In this document: piece after piece, positions 1-7,338 of the stretch
Position numbering within the stretch: the stretch's first letter is position 1
Layout of the letters: the number at the start of each line of letters is the position of its first letter
Assembly (NCBI GenBank): GCA_035541995.1
Contig: DATKMG010000587.1
Coordinates: 1-19,375 of the forward strand
Direction: 5' to 3'
Origin: DATKMG01 sp035541995
Lineage (GTDB): Bacteria > Acidobacteriota > Terriglobia > Versatilivoradales > Versatilivoraceae
Length of the DNA stretch: 19,375 nucleotides
The notes under the pieces: model-generated
Databases searched by the model: none
Seen by the model: only the letters and a program-made list of their open reading frames with translations
Told to the model about the DNA's origin: nothing
Made by a program: the position numbers and the translations under genes

Positions 1-741
1 ATCTTGACCTGAAACATCCTCGCCAGGAGGCAAAGCCGAGAAGACGGGCGACGATTCAAAATCCAAGGAAAGAAGGATGATGGGTGATGTGGCGTCGACT
101 TCCAGGGACCCTTGGGGGAATGAGTCCAGATTCAGGAAAGCTCCCACGTTGAAGTTCCCGTGATTGCCCCCCGGCAAAATAAGGCTCTTGGTGGCCAGCC
201 TCTGCCCGGAAGAGTTCCTCGCAGTGAAGGTGACCGTACTCAAAGTGGAAAGAGGGTTGGCATAGGCGACTCCAGTGATCTGGTCAGAATAAGTCACAAA
301 TTGTGATGCAGGGTTCGTACTTGCCAGCACTGAGCCTTCAGCCTCAGGAACATCCCCCTTATAACTGCGGAATAAGGCACTAGCCTTCATCGGGCCAGTG
401 CACGACCCGAGAGCCCACCCGGTTACTACTGGCCCTGTTGGGTCAGAGTCCGTTTGCCCTCGAAGAGTTCCTCCACCTTGTATGGAGTAATGAACAATCG
501 AGGTTTTGATCCCGCCGAAAGAGAGTTTCAAGGGGCCACCCGAGTCGGAATAAAAGCTTGTGTCGCAAGTGCTATAAGCGTCTGAGAGATTGACATAGGT
601 AAAGGTTGTCCGCCAGATGCTCCCTGTCGCAATATGAGCAAAATAGTAGCTGTATGTGGCACCGGTAGTCTGGCACTGTACGGCGGGCGGAACAGCAAGC
701 AAAGCTGCCATAGGAAACAAGAGCTTCAGATTGAATTGCAT
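1..741 (-). CDS. Secreted protein of unknown function, C-terminus cut by window edge
   Basis: The frame is open from an ATG at 741 to the window edge (247 codons), with no stop reached. A strong ribosome binding site (GGAGGAAG, 746-753) sits just before the ATG. Residues 1-24 form a Sec signal peptide: a basic start, the hydrophobic run LLFPMAALLAVPPAV, then a likely cut near CQT. The mature part is rich in Ser, Thr, Gly and aromatic residues, has two or three cysteines, and looks like an all-beta extracellular domain. Phrases such as WRTTFTYVNLS near the start and FSALPPGE near the end resemble a secreted family I know from Acidobacteria; this is recognition from memory. Since the LPPGE stretch normally lies close to the C-terminus, probably few residues are missing. 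No catalytic motif is visible and the function is unknown. Confidence 0.8.
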   Translation of the reverse strand, partial: MQFNLKLLFPMAALLAVPPAVQCQTTGATYSYYFAHIATGSIWRTTFTYVNLSDAYSTCDTSFYSDSGGPLKLSFGGIKTSIVHYSIQGGGTLRGQTDSDPTGPVVTGWALGSCTGPMKASALFRSYKGDVPEAEGSVLASTNPASQFVTYSDQITGVAYANPLSTLSTVTFTARNSSGQRLATKSLILPGGNHGNFNVGAFLNLDSFPQGSLEVDATSPIILLSLDFESSPVFSALPPGEDVSGQD

Positions 742-1114
742 GGAGCTTCCTCCAGTCATATAGACTTCAGAAAATGGTCGTTATGAGAATCCGGAGTAAT
801 CAGAACACCGGACCCGAATGTGTGTTGAAGATTATAGCCACTGATTCGCAGGAGCTCAAGGTCTCCGAAAAAGTTAGCGAGTGGGCTCTGAATAACAGCC
901 TAGCACTCCTGATCATTGATAATATTGGGATTGCGGCTGAGTTCAATGGAGACTTATTTCCCCTCAGGGTACGAAAAAATACGGCCGGTGGAACGTTCAA
1001 ATTGTCCATCAGAATCCAAGTTCTACGGTCAGATGCGCACACTGGTCTTGGCACCAAGAGACGAAAGACGTCCCCACTGCTGAACCTGTCTTCGCTCTCA
1101 GTACCGCAGGATTG
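742..1114. other. Intergenic stretch, 373 bp
   Basis: This lies between the left-edge gene and the 3' end of the amidohydrolase, both on the minus strand. It carries the ribosome binding site of the left-edge gene (746-753) and a plus-strand open frame described separately. I see no convincing terminator hairpin behind the amidohydrolase. Confidence 0.5.
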
Positions 1115-1160
1115 TCATTCCTTGGGCAGGACGATATGGTCTACGTCGCGTACTCCATAA
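774..1160 (+). CDS. Doubtful small ORF (128 aa)
   Basis: An open frame running against both neighbours. Residues about 15-80 read like a folded protein (alternating hydrophobic and charged segments such as ALLIIDNIGIAAEFNGD), but the last third becomes Ser/Arg-rich and overlaps the 3' end of the amidohydrolase by 46 bp on the other strand. There is no recognisable ribosome binding site before ATG 774 or the next in-frame ATG at 783. I do not recognise a family. It may be a chance frame or the remains of a decayed gene. Confidence 0.2.
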   Translation: MVVMRIRSNQNTGPECVLKIIATDSQELKVSEKVSEWALNNSLALLIIDNIGIAAEFNGDLFPLRVRKNTAGGTFKLSIRIQVLRSDAHTGLGTKRRKTSPLLNLSSLSVPQDCHSLGRTIWSTSRTP

Positions 1161-2422
1161 TGGTCGCCCAGCTTGCGATAGTCTTCGCCTCCACGACCGA
1201 TCCAATCCCAAACGACTTTGCCGTCCTTCAGAGTCAGTTCACAAAATAGCCGCTGCTTGGCTTCAACCTTCCCGTTGCTGGCATCCGTGTAACCAAAATC
1301 ACCGATCATGAGGCGTAAGGCAGCGATATCCGCAACCGCTCCAACCGTAAGGTGGCCCAGGTCCGGATGCTTGATCTCTTTGGCCGGATTGTCAGTTGAT
1401 TCGCGGATGACCTCCTTTAAAGGAACACCGAGGACAAGCAGCTTAGACATTGTGGTAGGCATATCCATCATGGCACCATTCATGCTGCCAGTATGAAGAT
1501 CTGTCGAGATCGAATCTGGGAAAAATCCCTGGCCCACGCTGACAGCCGCATTGCGAAACACAAAGCTGCCACCACCATGCCCAACATCGAACTTCACTCC
1601 GCGTCCTCTTGCCTGAAGGAGATACTTCAGAAGCTTTCCGTCTTTGTCCACATAAGGAATCGGAGCACGATACATGTGGGTACTAATATCTCCCGGCCGC
1701 AGCTTTTCGGTGACCAGCTGGTAGTATGGACGTTCAGGAAGGAAATAGCCAAAATCGACCATGACAGGAATGTCAGCCAGTGTTCCAGCCTCAACGGCCC
1801 GTTCTACGGAAACCCATTCCGGGCCCTGGTAATGAGCCGACTTAATGCCTACCACGACGTCTTTGTGCTTGCGCGCCATCTCGGCGGTCACCTTGGGATC
1901 CATGTCGTGAGTGTTTTGTTCCAGCGCATCCGTGATCATGCCTATTCCGACAATATTGAGCAGGGCGAAGACTCGGGTTTTGGCACGATCGATCACGCGG
2001 TTGCGAAAATCTTCGAAATTTCTCCAGCCAGAACTTCCGGCATCGACCATGGTTGTCACACCAGTTCGAAAACTGAAGCCGTCAGGCAAAACACTATTGT
2101 CACCGGCCCAGGCATCTTTAATTCCCGAAGTGGCGTACAGGTGGCAATGGATATCCACCAAACCCGGAGTCACATACAGTCCCTCCACATCAATTACCTT
2201 TTGAGCTTGTGCTGTCGGGATTTCCGGGGCCAATGCGGCGATCTTCCCATTTGAAATCGCCACATCCATTTGTGCGTCGATGTTATTCCTTGGGTCAATA
2301 ACATGGCCGCCTTTTAAGACGAGGTCGTAACGAGTTTGCGCTGAAAAGACCTGAATGCAAGGCAGAAATCCGAGAAACACTGCCGCTGAGATACAAGCCT
2401 TCAGTGCTACCGATGTAGTCAT
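1115..2422 (-). CDS. Secreted metal-dependent amidohydrolase / deacetylase-like hydrolase
   Basis: This 435-residue protein belongs to the amidohydrolase superfamily, in the dihydroorotase/deacetylase-like branch, and probably cleaves an amide or ester bond outside the cytoplasm; the substrate cannot be read from sequence. Residues 1-28 form a Sec signal peptide ending at FSA-Q. The N-terminal beta domain (VLKGGHVIDPRNNIDAQMDV) is followed by the metal motif HCH (His92, His94). Lys194 in VVGIKSAH is the likely carboxylated bridging lysine, His249 and His282 (DVGHGGGSF) are further metal ligands, and Asp308 in STDLHTGSMNG is the catalytic acid/base. All key residues are present, so it should be active. 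The start is fixed by AGGAGGT seven bases upstream of the ATG. A perfect dyad lies just upstream (2446-2464), and the gene appears monocistronic. Confidence 0.88.
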   Translation of the reverse strand: MTTSVALKACISAAVFLGFLPCIQVFSAQTRYDLVLKGGHVIDPRNNIDAQMDVAISNGKIAALAPEIPTAQAQKVIDVEGLYVTPGLVDIHCHLYATSGIKDAWAGDNSVLPDGFSFRTGVTTMVDAGSSGWRNFEDFRNRVIDRAKTRVFALLNIVGIGMITDALEQNTHDMDPKVTAEMARKHKDVVVGIKSAHYQGPEWVSVERAVEAGTLADIPVMVDFGYFLPERPYYQLVTEKLRPGDISTHMYRAPIPYVDKDGKLLKYLLQARGRGVKFDVGHGGGSFVFRNAAVSVGQGFFPDSISTDLHTGSMNGAMMDMPTTMSKLLVLGVPLKEVIRESTDNPAKEIKHPDLGHLTVGAVADIAALRLMIGDFGYTDASNGKVEAKQRLFCELTLKDGKVVWDWIGRGGEDYRKLGDHYGVRDVDHIVLPKE

Positions 2423-2445
2423 TTATGTACCTCCTAGCATACTTG

Positions 2446-2464
2446 TATAGTCTGCGAGACTATA
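2446..2464. promoter_or_regulatory. Perfect inverted repeat, possible operator of the amidohydrolase gene
   Basis: TATAGTCTGCGAGACTATA has two perfect 8-base arms around a 3-base centre. It ends 24 bases before the amidohydrolase start codon, directly upstream of its ribosome binding site. Read on the minus strand, TTGTTA and TATACA, 16 bases apart, make a weak promoter that overlaps the dyad. The size and position fit a repressor operator; the protein that would bind it is unknown. Confidence 0.45.
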
Positions 2465-2581
2465 GTAACAAAGTGGATTAGCAGAACAGCCCGCAAATTG
2501 ACTGGCTCTGATTTGCTCAGGCAGACCGCTAAACGATGTATAGTATAAGACTCTTTCGGGCAGCGAATCTTGAGTACACAA

Positions 2582-2877
2582 ATGTCCATCACTATTTCAG
2601 AAGAGCGACCTGATTCTGCCGATGCCATGCAACTCATCACTGAACTTGATGCATATCTGGCTGGACACCCGTATCCACAGGAATGCCGTCATGCATTCAG
2701 CGTCGACAAGCTCCTGCGTGAGGGTGTCGCCTTCTTTGTGGCACGGTATGAGGGCAAACCCGCCGGGTGCGGTGGCCTGAAGCTGTTTGGCAAGGTTTTG
2801 GATTTCAACGTCGACCGCCTTTCGGAGAATACAAAGACAATTCGCCGAACGTCTACTACGAAAAGACCATCGCGTAA
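2582..2877 (+). pseudogene. GNAT-family N-acetyltransferase remnant with internal deletion
   Basis: From ATG 2582 the frame encodes a typical GNAT N-terminus (SITISEERPDSADAMQLITE, then FFVARYEGKPAGCGGLKLFG). Around 2788-2800 the family match stops. It resumes in another frame with GFQRRPPFGEYKDNSP and YYEKTIA, ending at a TAA at 2875-2877, which is the usual GNAT C-terminus. The missing middle of very roughly 55-60 residues is where these enzymes carry the acetyl-CoA pyrophosphate-binding motif (R/Q-x-x-G-x-G/A). The protein cannot be functional as written. The original frame runs on as meaningless Arg/Ser/Thr-rich sequence to 2962. A TTG at 2570 could add four residues. An assembly error is the main alternative to true decay. 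Confidence 0.75.
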
Positions 2878-3085
2878 AAGCAGCCGGACCTCCTTACGAA
2901 TTAATCGGCAATATGAGTGGTGCTTGACAACCAACGGCAAAAGGCAGCGGCGTTTCCAATAAATCATCCTTCAAGGCACCCACAACCCACACCACAGCCA
3001 GTGTGGTCCTTGGCTGGTTCACTCACGTATCGCTGGCCTTGAGCAGTCCGGGGAAGTTGGAGGATCGTAAAGAAGAACAGGTATG

Positions 3086-3111
3086 CTGGCGCAAACGCTC
3101 GTTTGCGCCAG
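3086..3111 (-). terminator. Hairpin terminator behind nrdJ
   Basis: CTGGCGCAAACG and CGTTTGCGCCAG form a perfect 12-base inverted repeat around two bases; a 10-11 bp stem with a small loop is realistic. It lies 20 bases past the nrdJ stop codon. On the nrdJ strand the hairpin is followed by a loosely T-rich stretch (TTCTTCTTT about ten bases later), so it may act as an intrinsic terminator or a 3' stabilising hairpin. Confidence 0.7.
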
Positions 3112-3130
3112 GAAGACAGGTTAGAATAGA

Positions 3131-5845
3131 TTAACTGCAACCACTGGTGCTGCCGCAGTTCAGGCATTTATAGCAGGCACCGTTGCGGACCATAATGGAG
3201 CCACAGTCCGGGCAGGGGGGAGCATCTGCCTGGGTTTGGAAAACCTGGCGTTCTTGGGCTTCCACGCCGGAAAGTTGGCCCAGAGCGGGTGATGGCGAGG
3301 AACCTTCGCCTTCCGCCGGGGCCAGCTGTTCCTCGGAAGTCAGGAATTTCTGGCCCAGCCATCGGAAAATGTAGTCAACGATAGATTTGGCAATGGGGAT
3401 TTGCGGGTTATTGGTAAATCCTGAGGGCTCAAAGCGAGTGTGACTGAATTTTTCGACCAGGACTTTCAGCGGGACGCCGTACTGTAAGGCCATCGAAATG
3501 GAGGTTGCCAGCGAATCCATCAGCCCGGATACGACAGATCCCTGTTTGGCCATAACCACGAAGATCTCACCTGGTGTTCTATCCTCATACATGCCTACCG
3601 TTAGGTACCCCTCGTGGCCAGCCACGCTGAATTTGTGGGTAATGGCCTCTCGTTCGTCAGGCAAGCGTCTCCGAACAGGTCGCGATGCTTCCGTCGCCTT
3701 CACTTCTTTCAAACTAGTGTTCAGGGGCTGAGAACGTTTCGATCCGTCCCTATAAATCGCCAGCGCCTTTAACCCCATCTTCCAAGCCTCGACATAAGCC
3801 TGTTCAATTTCTTCCACCGTCACTTCCTCAGGCATATTGACGGTCTTTGAGATCGCACCGGAAAGAAAGGGTTGAACGGCTGACATCATTTTCAGGTGAC
3901 CCATGTAATGGATGGAGCGTACGCCATTCAATGGCTTGAAGGCGCAGTCAAAAATCGGAAGATGCTCCTCTTTAAGTCCCGGAGCTCCCTCGATCGTTTC
4001 ATTTTCATCAATGTATTGAATGATCAGGTTTATTTGGGCATCCGTGTACCTAAGTCGACGCAGTGCTTCCGGGACGGTTTGATTAACGATCTTCAGCAGA
4101 CCTCCGCCCACCAGCTTCTTGTATTTGACGAGGGCGATATCGGGCTCCACTCCAGTCGTGTCACAATCCATCATGAATCCAATGGTGCCAGTCGGGGCCA
4201 GCACTGTGACTTGGGAATTTTTGTAGCCGCTTTTTTCGCCTTGGTATAAAGCATCGCTCCAGCTCTTTTGAGCCGCATTGTAGAGATCTGCCGGAAGATG
4301 GGAAGGGTTAATCTTCCCAGCTGCCGCGCGATGTTTTCGAATGACCCGCAACATCGGATCCCGGTTCAAGGGATATTCTGAGAACGGCCCCAAGTCGGAA
4401 GCCAGCAGTGCCGAGGTGTGATAAGCCTCGCCACACATCAAGGCGGTGACAGCTGCCGCGTAAGCCCGTCCACCCTCACTGTCATACGGGTAACCAAGAG
4501 ACATCAACAAGGCTCCCAGGTTGGCGTATCCCAGACCCAGCGGGCGGAACAGCGCACTGTTCCTGGCAATGGCTGCCGTCGGGTAACTGGCGTTATCGAC
4601 GATGATCTCTTGGGCCGTAATGATGACCCGGACGGCATGCTTGAACAGCTCCACGTCCAGGTCCCCATTGGGTTTGCGAAACTTCATCAGGTTCAAGGAA
4701 GCCAGATTGCAGGCTGTGTCATCCAGGAACATGTATTCGCTGCATGGATTAGAGGCATTGATGCGCTTGGTATTGGAGCAGGTGTGCCAGTCATTCACGG
4801 TTGTGTCATACTGCATCCCGGGGTCACCACAAACGTGGGCTGCCTTGGCCATCATCCTGATAAGATCGCGGGCCCTGAAAGTCTCCATGGGCTGCCCTGA
4901 AGTGACCGCACGGGTCGCCCACGATTTGTCTTCAATCACCGCCCGCATGAATTCATCTGTCACACGAACGCTATTGTTGGAGTTTTGGAAGAAGATCGAA
5001 CTGTAGGCTGGACCATTGAACGAAGAATCATAGCCGGCTTCAATGAGAGCCCAGGCCTTTTTCTCTTCCTCTTCCTTGCAGGTGATGAATTCAACAATGT
5101 CCGGATGATCGACATTCAAGATGACCATCTTTGCCGCACGCCGGGTCTTGCCCCCTGATTTAATGACCCCGGCAAATGCATCGTAACCTTTCATGAATGA
5201 GACCGGCCCGGAGGCTTGGCCCCCGCTGGAGAGCAGTTCCTTGGAGGATCGAACGGGCGACAGGTTTGTCCCTGTTCCACTCCCCCACTTGAAGAGCATG
5301 CCCTCAGTTTTAGCCAGGTCCAATATCGATTCCATGCGGTCCTCGACTGAATTGATAAAGCAAGCTGAACACTGAGGCTTGGCTTCAATCCCGCAGTTAA
5401 ACCATACGGGGCTGTTGAAGGAAGCCTTCTGTTCCAGCAGCAGGTGAGTGAGCTCGGCTTCGTAGGTGTCGGCCTCTTCAGAGGTCGCAAAATATCCACC
5501 TTGGCGCCCCCAACGACAGATCGTGTCGGCCACACGGCCTACCAGTTGTCGAACACTGTTCTCGCGACCATCACGGTTGTTGGATCGCCGAAAATACTTA
5601 GAGACGACTACGTTAGTGGCCATCATGGACCAAGTGGAAGGAACCTCTACGTCATTCTGCTCGAATATGACTTCCCCTTTCTCATTGTGAATGACCGCCT
5701 TCCGTTTCTCCCATTTAACCTGGTCAAAAGGATGGATTCCAGGTAAGGTAAAGACCCTGTTGAAGTGAAGAAGTCTTTCCTCTGGAGCTTTCCCTATCGA
5801 ATTTGATACTGCCTGGTTCGTTTCAGTTCCATCTTTGACTAACAT
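3131..5845 (-). CDS. nrdJ: Adenosylcobalamin-dependent (class II) ribonucleoside-diphosphate reductase
   Basis: A 904-residue class II ribonucleotide reductase, which reduces ribonucleotides to deoxyribonucleotides in the cytoplasm using a B12-generated thiyl radical. Visible landmarks: the N-terminal region of this long subfamily (about 25-90), the redox cysteine region PQCSACFINS (Cys159/Cys162), NPCSE at 366-370 with thiyl-radical Cys368 and Glu370, and Cys379 in DDTACNLASLNL, eleven residues later, as the second redox cysteine. The substrate loop PTGTIGFMMDCDTTG is at 551-565. The tail (878-903) has CPDC, then CYKCLNC, then a last Cys: a zinc-ribbon-like, redox-active C-terminus. Length and motifs are complete. 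AAGGAG lies just upstream of the ATG. No other nrd gene is adjacent. The upstream pair of NrdR-like boxes points to NrdR control. I see no cobalamin riboswitch. Confidence 0.97.
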   Translation of the reverse strand: MLVKDGTETNQAVSNSIGKAPEERLLHFNRVFTLPGIHPFDQVKWEKRKAVIHNEKGEVIFEQNDVEVPSTWSMMATNVVVSKYFRRSNNRDGRENSVRQLVGRVADTICRWGRQGGYFATSEEADTYEAELTHLLLEQKASFNSPVWFNCGIEAKPQCSACFINSVEDRMESILDLAKTEGMLFKWGSGTGTNLSPVRSSKELLSSGGQASGPVSFMKGYDAFAGVIKSGGKTRRAAKMVILNVDHPDIVEFITCKEEEEKKAWALIEAGYDSSFNGPAYSSIFFQNSNNSVRVTDEFMRAVIEDKSWATRAVTSGQPMETFRARDLIRMMAKAAHVCGDPGMQYDTTVNDWHTCSNTKRINASNPCSEYMFLDDTACNLASLNLMKFRKPNGDLDVELFKHAVRVIITAQEIIVDNASYPTAAIARNSALFRPLGLGYANLGALLMSLGYPYDSEGGRAYAAAVTALMCGEAYHTSALLASDLGPFSEYPLNRDPMLRVIRKHRAAAGKINPSHLPADLYNAAQKSWSDALYQGEKSGYKNSQVTVLAPTGTIGFMMDCDTTGVEPDIALVKYKKLVGGGLLKIVNQTVPEALRRLRYTDAQINLIIQYIDENETIEGAPGLKEEHLPIFDCAFKPLNGVRSIHYMGHLKMMSAVQPFLSGAISKTVNMPEEVTVEEIEQAYVEAWKMGLKALAIYRDGSKRSQPLNTSLKEVKATEASRPVRRRLPDEREAITHKFSVAGHEGYLTVGMYEDRTPGEIFVVMAKQGSVVSGLMDSLATSISMALQYGVPLKVLVEKFSHTRFEPSGFTNNPQIPIAKSIVDYIFRWLGQKFLTSEEQLAPAEGEGSSPSPALGQLSGVEAQERQVFQTQADAPPCPDCGSIMVRNGACYKCLNCGSTSGCS

Positions 5846-6018
5846 CGTGACCGCTCCTTGGCATGACGAAATATCCCCGATTACGAGGATAATTCTCTGG
5901 GGTTTGTCTTATCGAAGTCCTTTGTTGAAGTGAGCCGAATTGCAGCCTTGGCGTGTTGCAGTTCGTGGGAGAATTCTAACTGGAACAGAACTCTTGTCAA
6001 GCAGAAAAATCAAATTTT

Positions 6019-6065
6019 CTACAAAATCATGTGCCCAATCGGTGACCAACCCCAAAATATAGTAT
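6019..6065 (-). promoter_or_regulatory. Tandem NrdR-box-like sites upstream of nrdJ
   Basis: Read on the nrdJ strand, ATACTATATTTTGGGG (6050-6065) and GCACATGATTTTGTAG (6019-6034) resemble the published 16-base NrdR box, roughly acaCwAtATaTwGtgt. By eye the first matches about 12-13 positions and the second about 10-11. Their starts are 31 bp apart with a 15 bp spacer, the three-helical-turn arrangement known for NrdR pairs. NrdR is the ATP/dATP-sensing repressor of ribonucleotide reductase genes. Confidence 0.6.
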
Positions 6066-6089
6066 CTGCCAGGCAGGTGGATTTTTCAA
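6061..6089 (-). promoter_or_regulatory. nrdJ: Possible nrdJ promoter
   Basis: On the minus strand TTGAAA (6084-6089) and GATACT (6061-6066) are 17 bases apart, a moderate sigma-70-type promoter. The -10 overlaps the first NrdR-like box, so a bound repressor would block it. TACTAT (6059-6064), with a 19-base spacer, is an alternative -10. Confidence 0.35.
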
Positions 6090-6210
6090 CTGAAATATGG
6101 GACTGGTGTTAAAAATCATGCTGCTAACAGGATCATTTACCACAAGCTGGTCTGTCCAGTGCGGCAAGTGTTCCTTTGCCGTTGCCCGGGGAGATCCGTC
6201 AGAAGAAGGA

Positions 6211-6780
6211 CTACCCACGGGTCCATATGGAGAAGTGCTGATGGATGATCTTCCACTGGTTGTATCGCTTCTCCAGGATCCAAGTGGTTTGACCTGAATG
6301 AGTTACCCTACCTGTTCCGGTCGTGCCTTCCAGATGGTAGGTAGCAGTGAGCCAGCCAAATCGTCCAAATACACGGATTCCAACTTTTTCCATAGTGAAA
6401 CTAACCTCCTGGAAGCTATCCATCAAAGCCTGCAGGCCTTTCGAAAATGCCTCTCCACCGCGGTACTCATCGGAATCCCAGAAGACCAAGAGTTCGGGGC
6501 CTTGCCAATAAGATTGAAGAGTCTTTGGCAAGTTCTTTTCGCTTAGTCCTGATGTCACATTCTCGATCACCAAGTGGACTTCAGATTCGGGCTGTCCAAT
6601 GCTTTGGTCGACGTCGGTTGTTTTTGAGCGCTGGTTCACTCTATCCATTGGATTCGGAACAGCGATGCCTGGTTTCTGGACTTGATCCCAAACGGTTATG
6701 GGAACATGCTGCGCAAGCAACGATGGGCAACATATACATGCCAATAAGGAGACCGCTAAACCAAGGCGTATAGTAATCAT
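6211..6780 (-). CDS. Secreted SnoaL/NTF2-like (DUF4440-type) protein
   Basis: A 189-residue protein starting at ATG 6780. Residues 1-24 (MITIRLGLAV, SLLACICCPS, LLAQ) are an export signal, probably cut after LLAQ; LLAC at 12-15 could alternatively be a lipobox, which would make a lipoprotein. A linker (25-63) leads to a cone-shaped NTF2-like domain (about 64-186): helix ESEVHLVIENVTSGLSEKN, then YWQGPELLVFWDS, helix KGLQALMDSFQEV, and strands ending WILEKRYNQWKIIHQHFS. This fold occurs in SnoaL-type cyclases and in many calcium/calmodulin kinase association-like or detoxification proteins; no catalytic role can be assigned. GGAGGG lies 11 bases before the start. The same frame is open further upstream (a GTG at 7029), but that would bury the signal peptide, so I reject the longer start. 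Confidence 0.75.
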   Translation of the reverse strand: MITIRLGLAVSLLACICCPSLLAQHVPITVWDQVQKPGIAVPNPMDRVNQRSKTTDVDQSIGQPESEVHLVIENVTSGLSEKNLPKTLQSYWQGPELLVFWDSDEYRGGEAFSKGLQALMDSFQEVSFTMEKVGIRVFGRFGWLTATYHLEGTTGTGRVTHSGQTTWILEKRYNQWKIIHQHFSIWTRG

Positions 6781-7338
6781 TTCCGAAAGTCCCTCCAACT
6801 CTTTACATTCCTTTCGGCATTTGGGTCTCCGGTCTCTTAGAGTTTTTGTTATTGGCCCAACAGCTCGGGCTACACCTATGATAGCAGCGGGATCCTGACG
6901 GCCATTATCCAGGGAAATTTGCTCCAGCGGGTCATTTTGAGCCCATTTTGAACTGATAAGGCGACCGTTCTTCTTGCCCAGCAGAGCTGCATCACCCACG
7001 TCTACCCGATCCCGGGCTTCCAATCCCACCGCGTAAAGACCTCGGGCATCAATGATATTGAAGACGACGCCAAACCGAAGGCAGCGGCCGCCGTCTCTTG
7101 GATCTCAAACTCGACAGCTTGCGCGATAAAACCATGCCTGCCGTGCCACAAAGCGGCGACAGAGCAAAAGAGCTAAAGACTTATGCTACACTCGGACGAT
7201 ATGCGAATAATATGGTGTTTTTAATGGGGATCAAGTCCCAACTGTCGCACAGTGGAGAATGAATGGTTTAACCCCCAGCTATTTGTTTCGAGGGCGTTGC
7301 TCGTGCCGAGAATCGTGCACAGAAGCAGATAGATAAGT
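6781..7338. other. Intergenic region between divergent genes, possible decayed coding sequence
   Basis: 558 bp separate the SnoaL-like gene (minus) from the FkbH fusion (plus). On the minus strand the frame leading into the SnoaL-like gene has no stop back to about 7113. It reads GVVFNIIDARGLYAVGLEA, then GKKNGRLISS, vaguely like the middle of a concanavalin-like (LamG or 3-keto-disaccharide hydrolase type) domain. It has no start, end or ribosome binding site, so it may be a gene remnant or chance. The promoter of the FkbH fusion should lie near 7170-7330; I see no strong match. Confidence 0.35.

Larger units (their letters stand above)
5846..6210. other. nrdJ upstream region, 365 bp
   Basis: This non-coding stretch lies between nrdJ and the upstream minus-strand SnoaL-like gene. 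It holds the nrdJ ribosome binding site, a possible promoter and two NrdR-box-like sites (separate entries). The predicted leader of over 150 bases before nrdJ has no recognisable B12-box. Confidence 0.6.

Noticed and set aside
1493..2254. 253-codon open frame on the plus strand
   Set aside because: It lies wholly inside the amidohydrolase gene on the opposite strand, has no ribosome binding site and no family resemblance.
2964..3167. 67-codon minus-strand ORF overlapping the nrdJ 3' end
   Set aside because: It spans the nrdJ terminator hairpin, lacks a ribosome binding site and has no protein-like character.
3896..4900. Long plus-strand open frames inside nrdJ
   Set aside because: They are antisense shadows of a highly conserved coding sequence; their translations look random.
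5846..6210. Cobalamin riboswitch before the B12-dependent reductase
   Set aside because: I looked for a B12-box on the minus strand; only a short CTGCCTGGCAG palindrome is present, with no supporting conserved elements.
6781..7029. N-terminal extension of the SnoaL-like protein from GTG 7029
   Set aside because: It would place a complete signal peptide 83 residues inside the protein; ATG 6780 has its own ribosome binding site.
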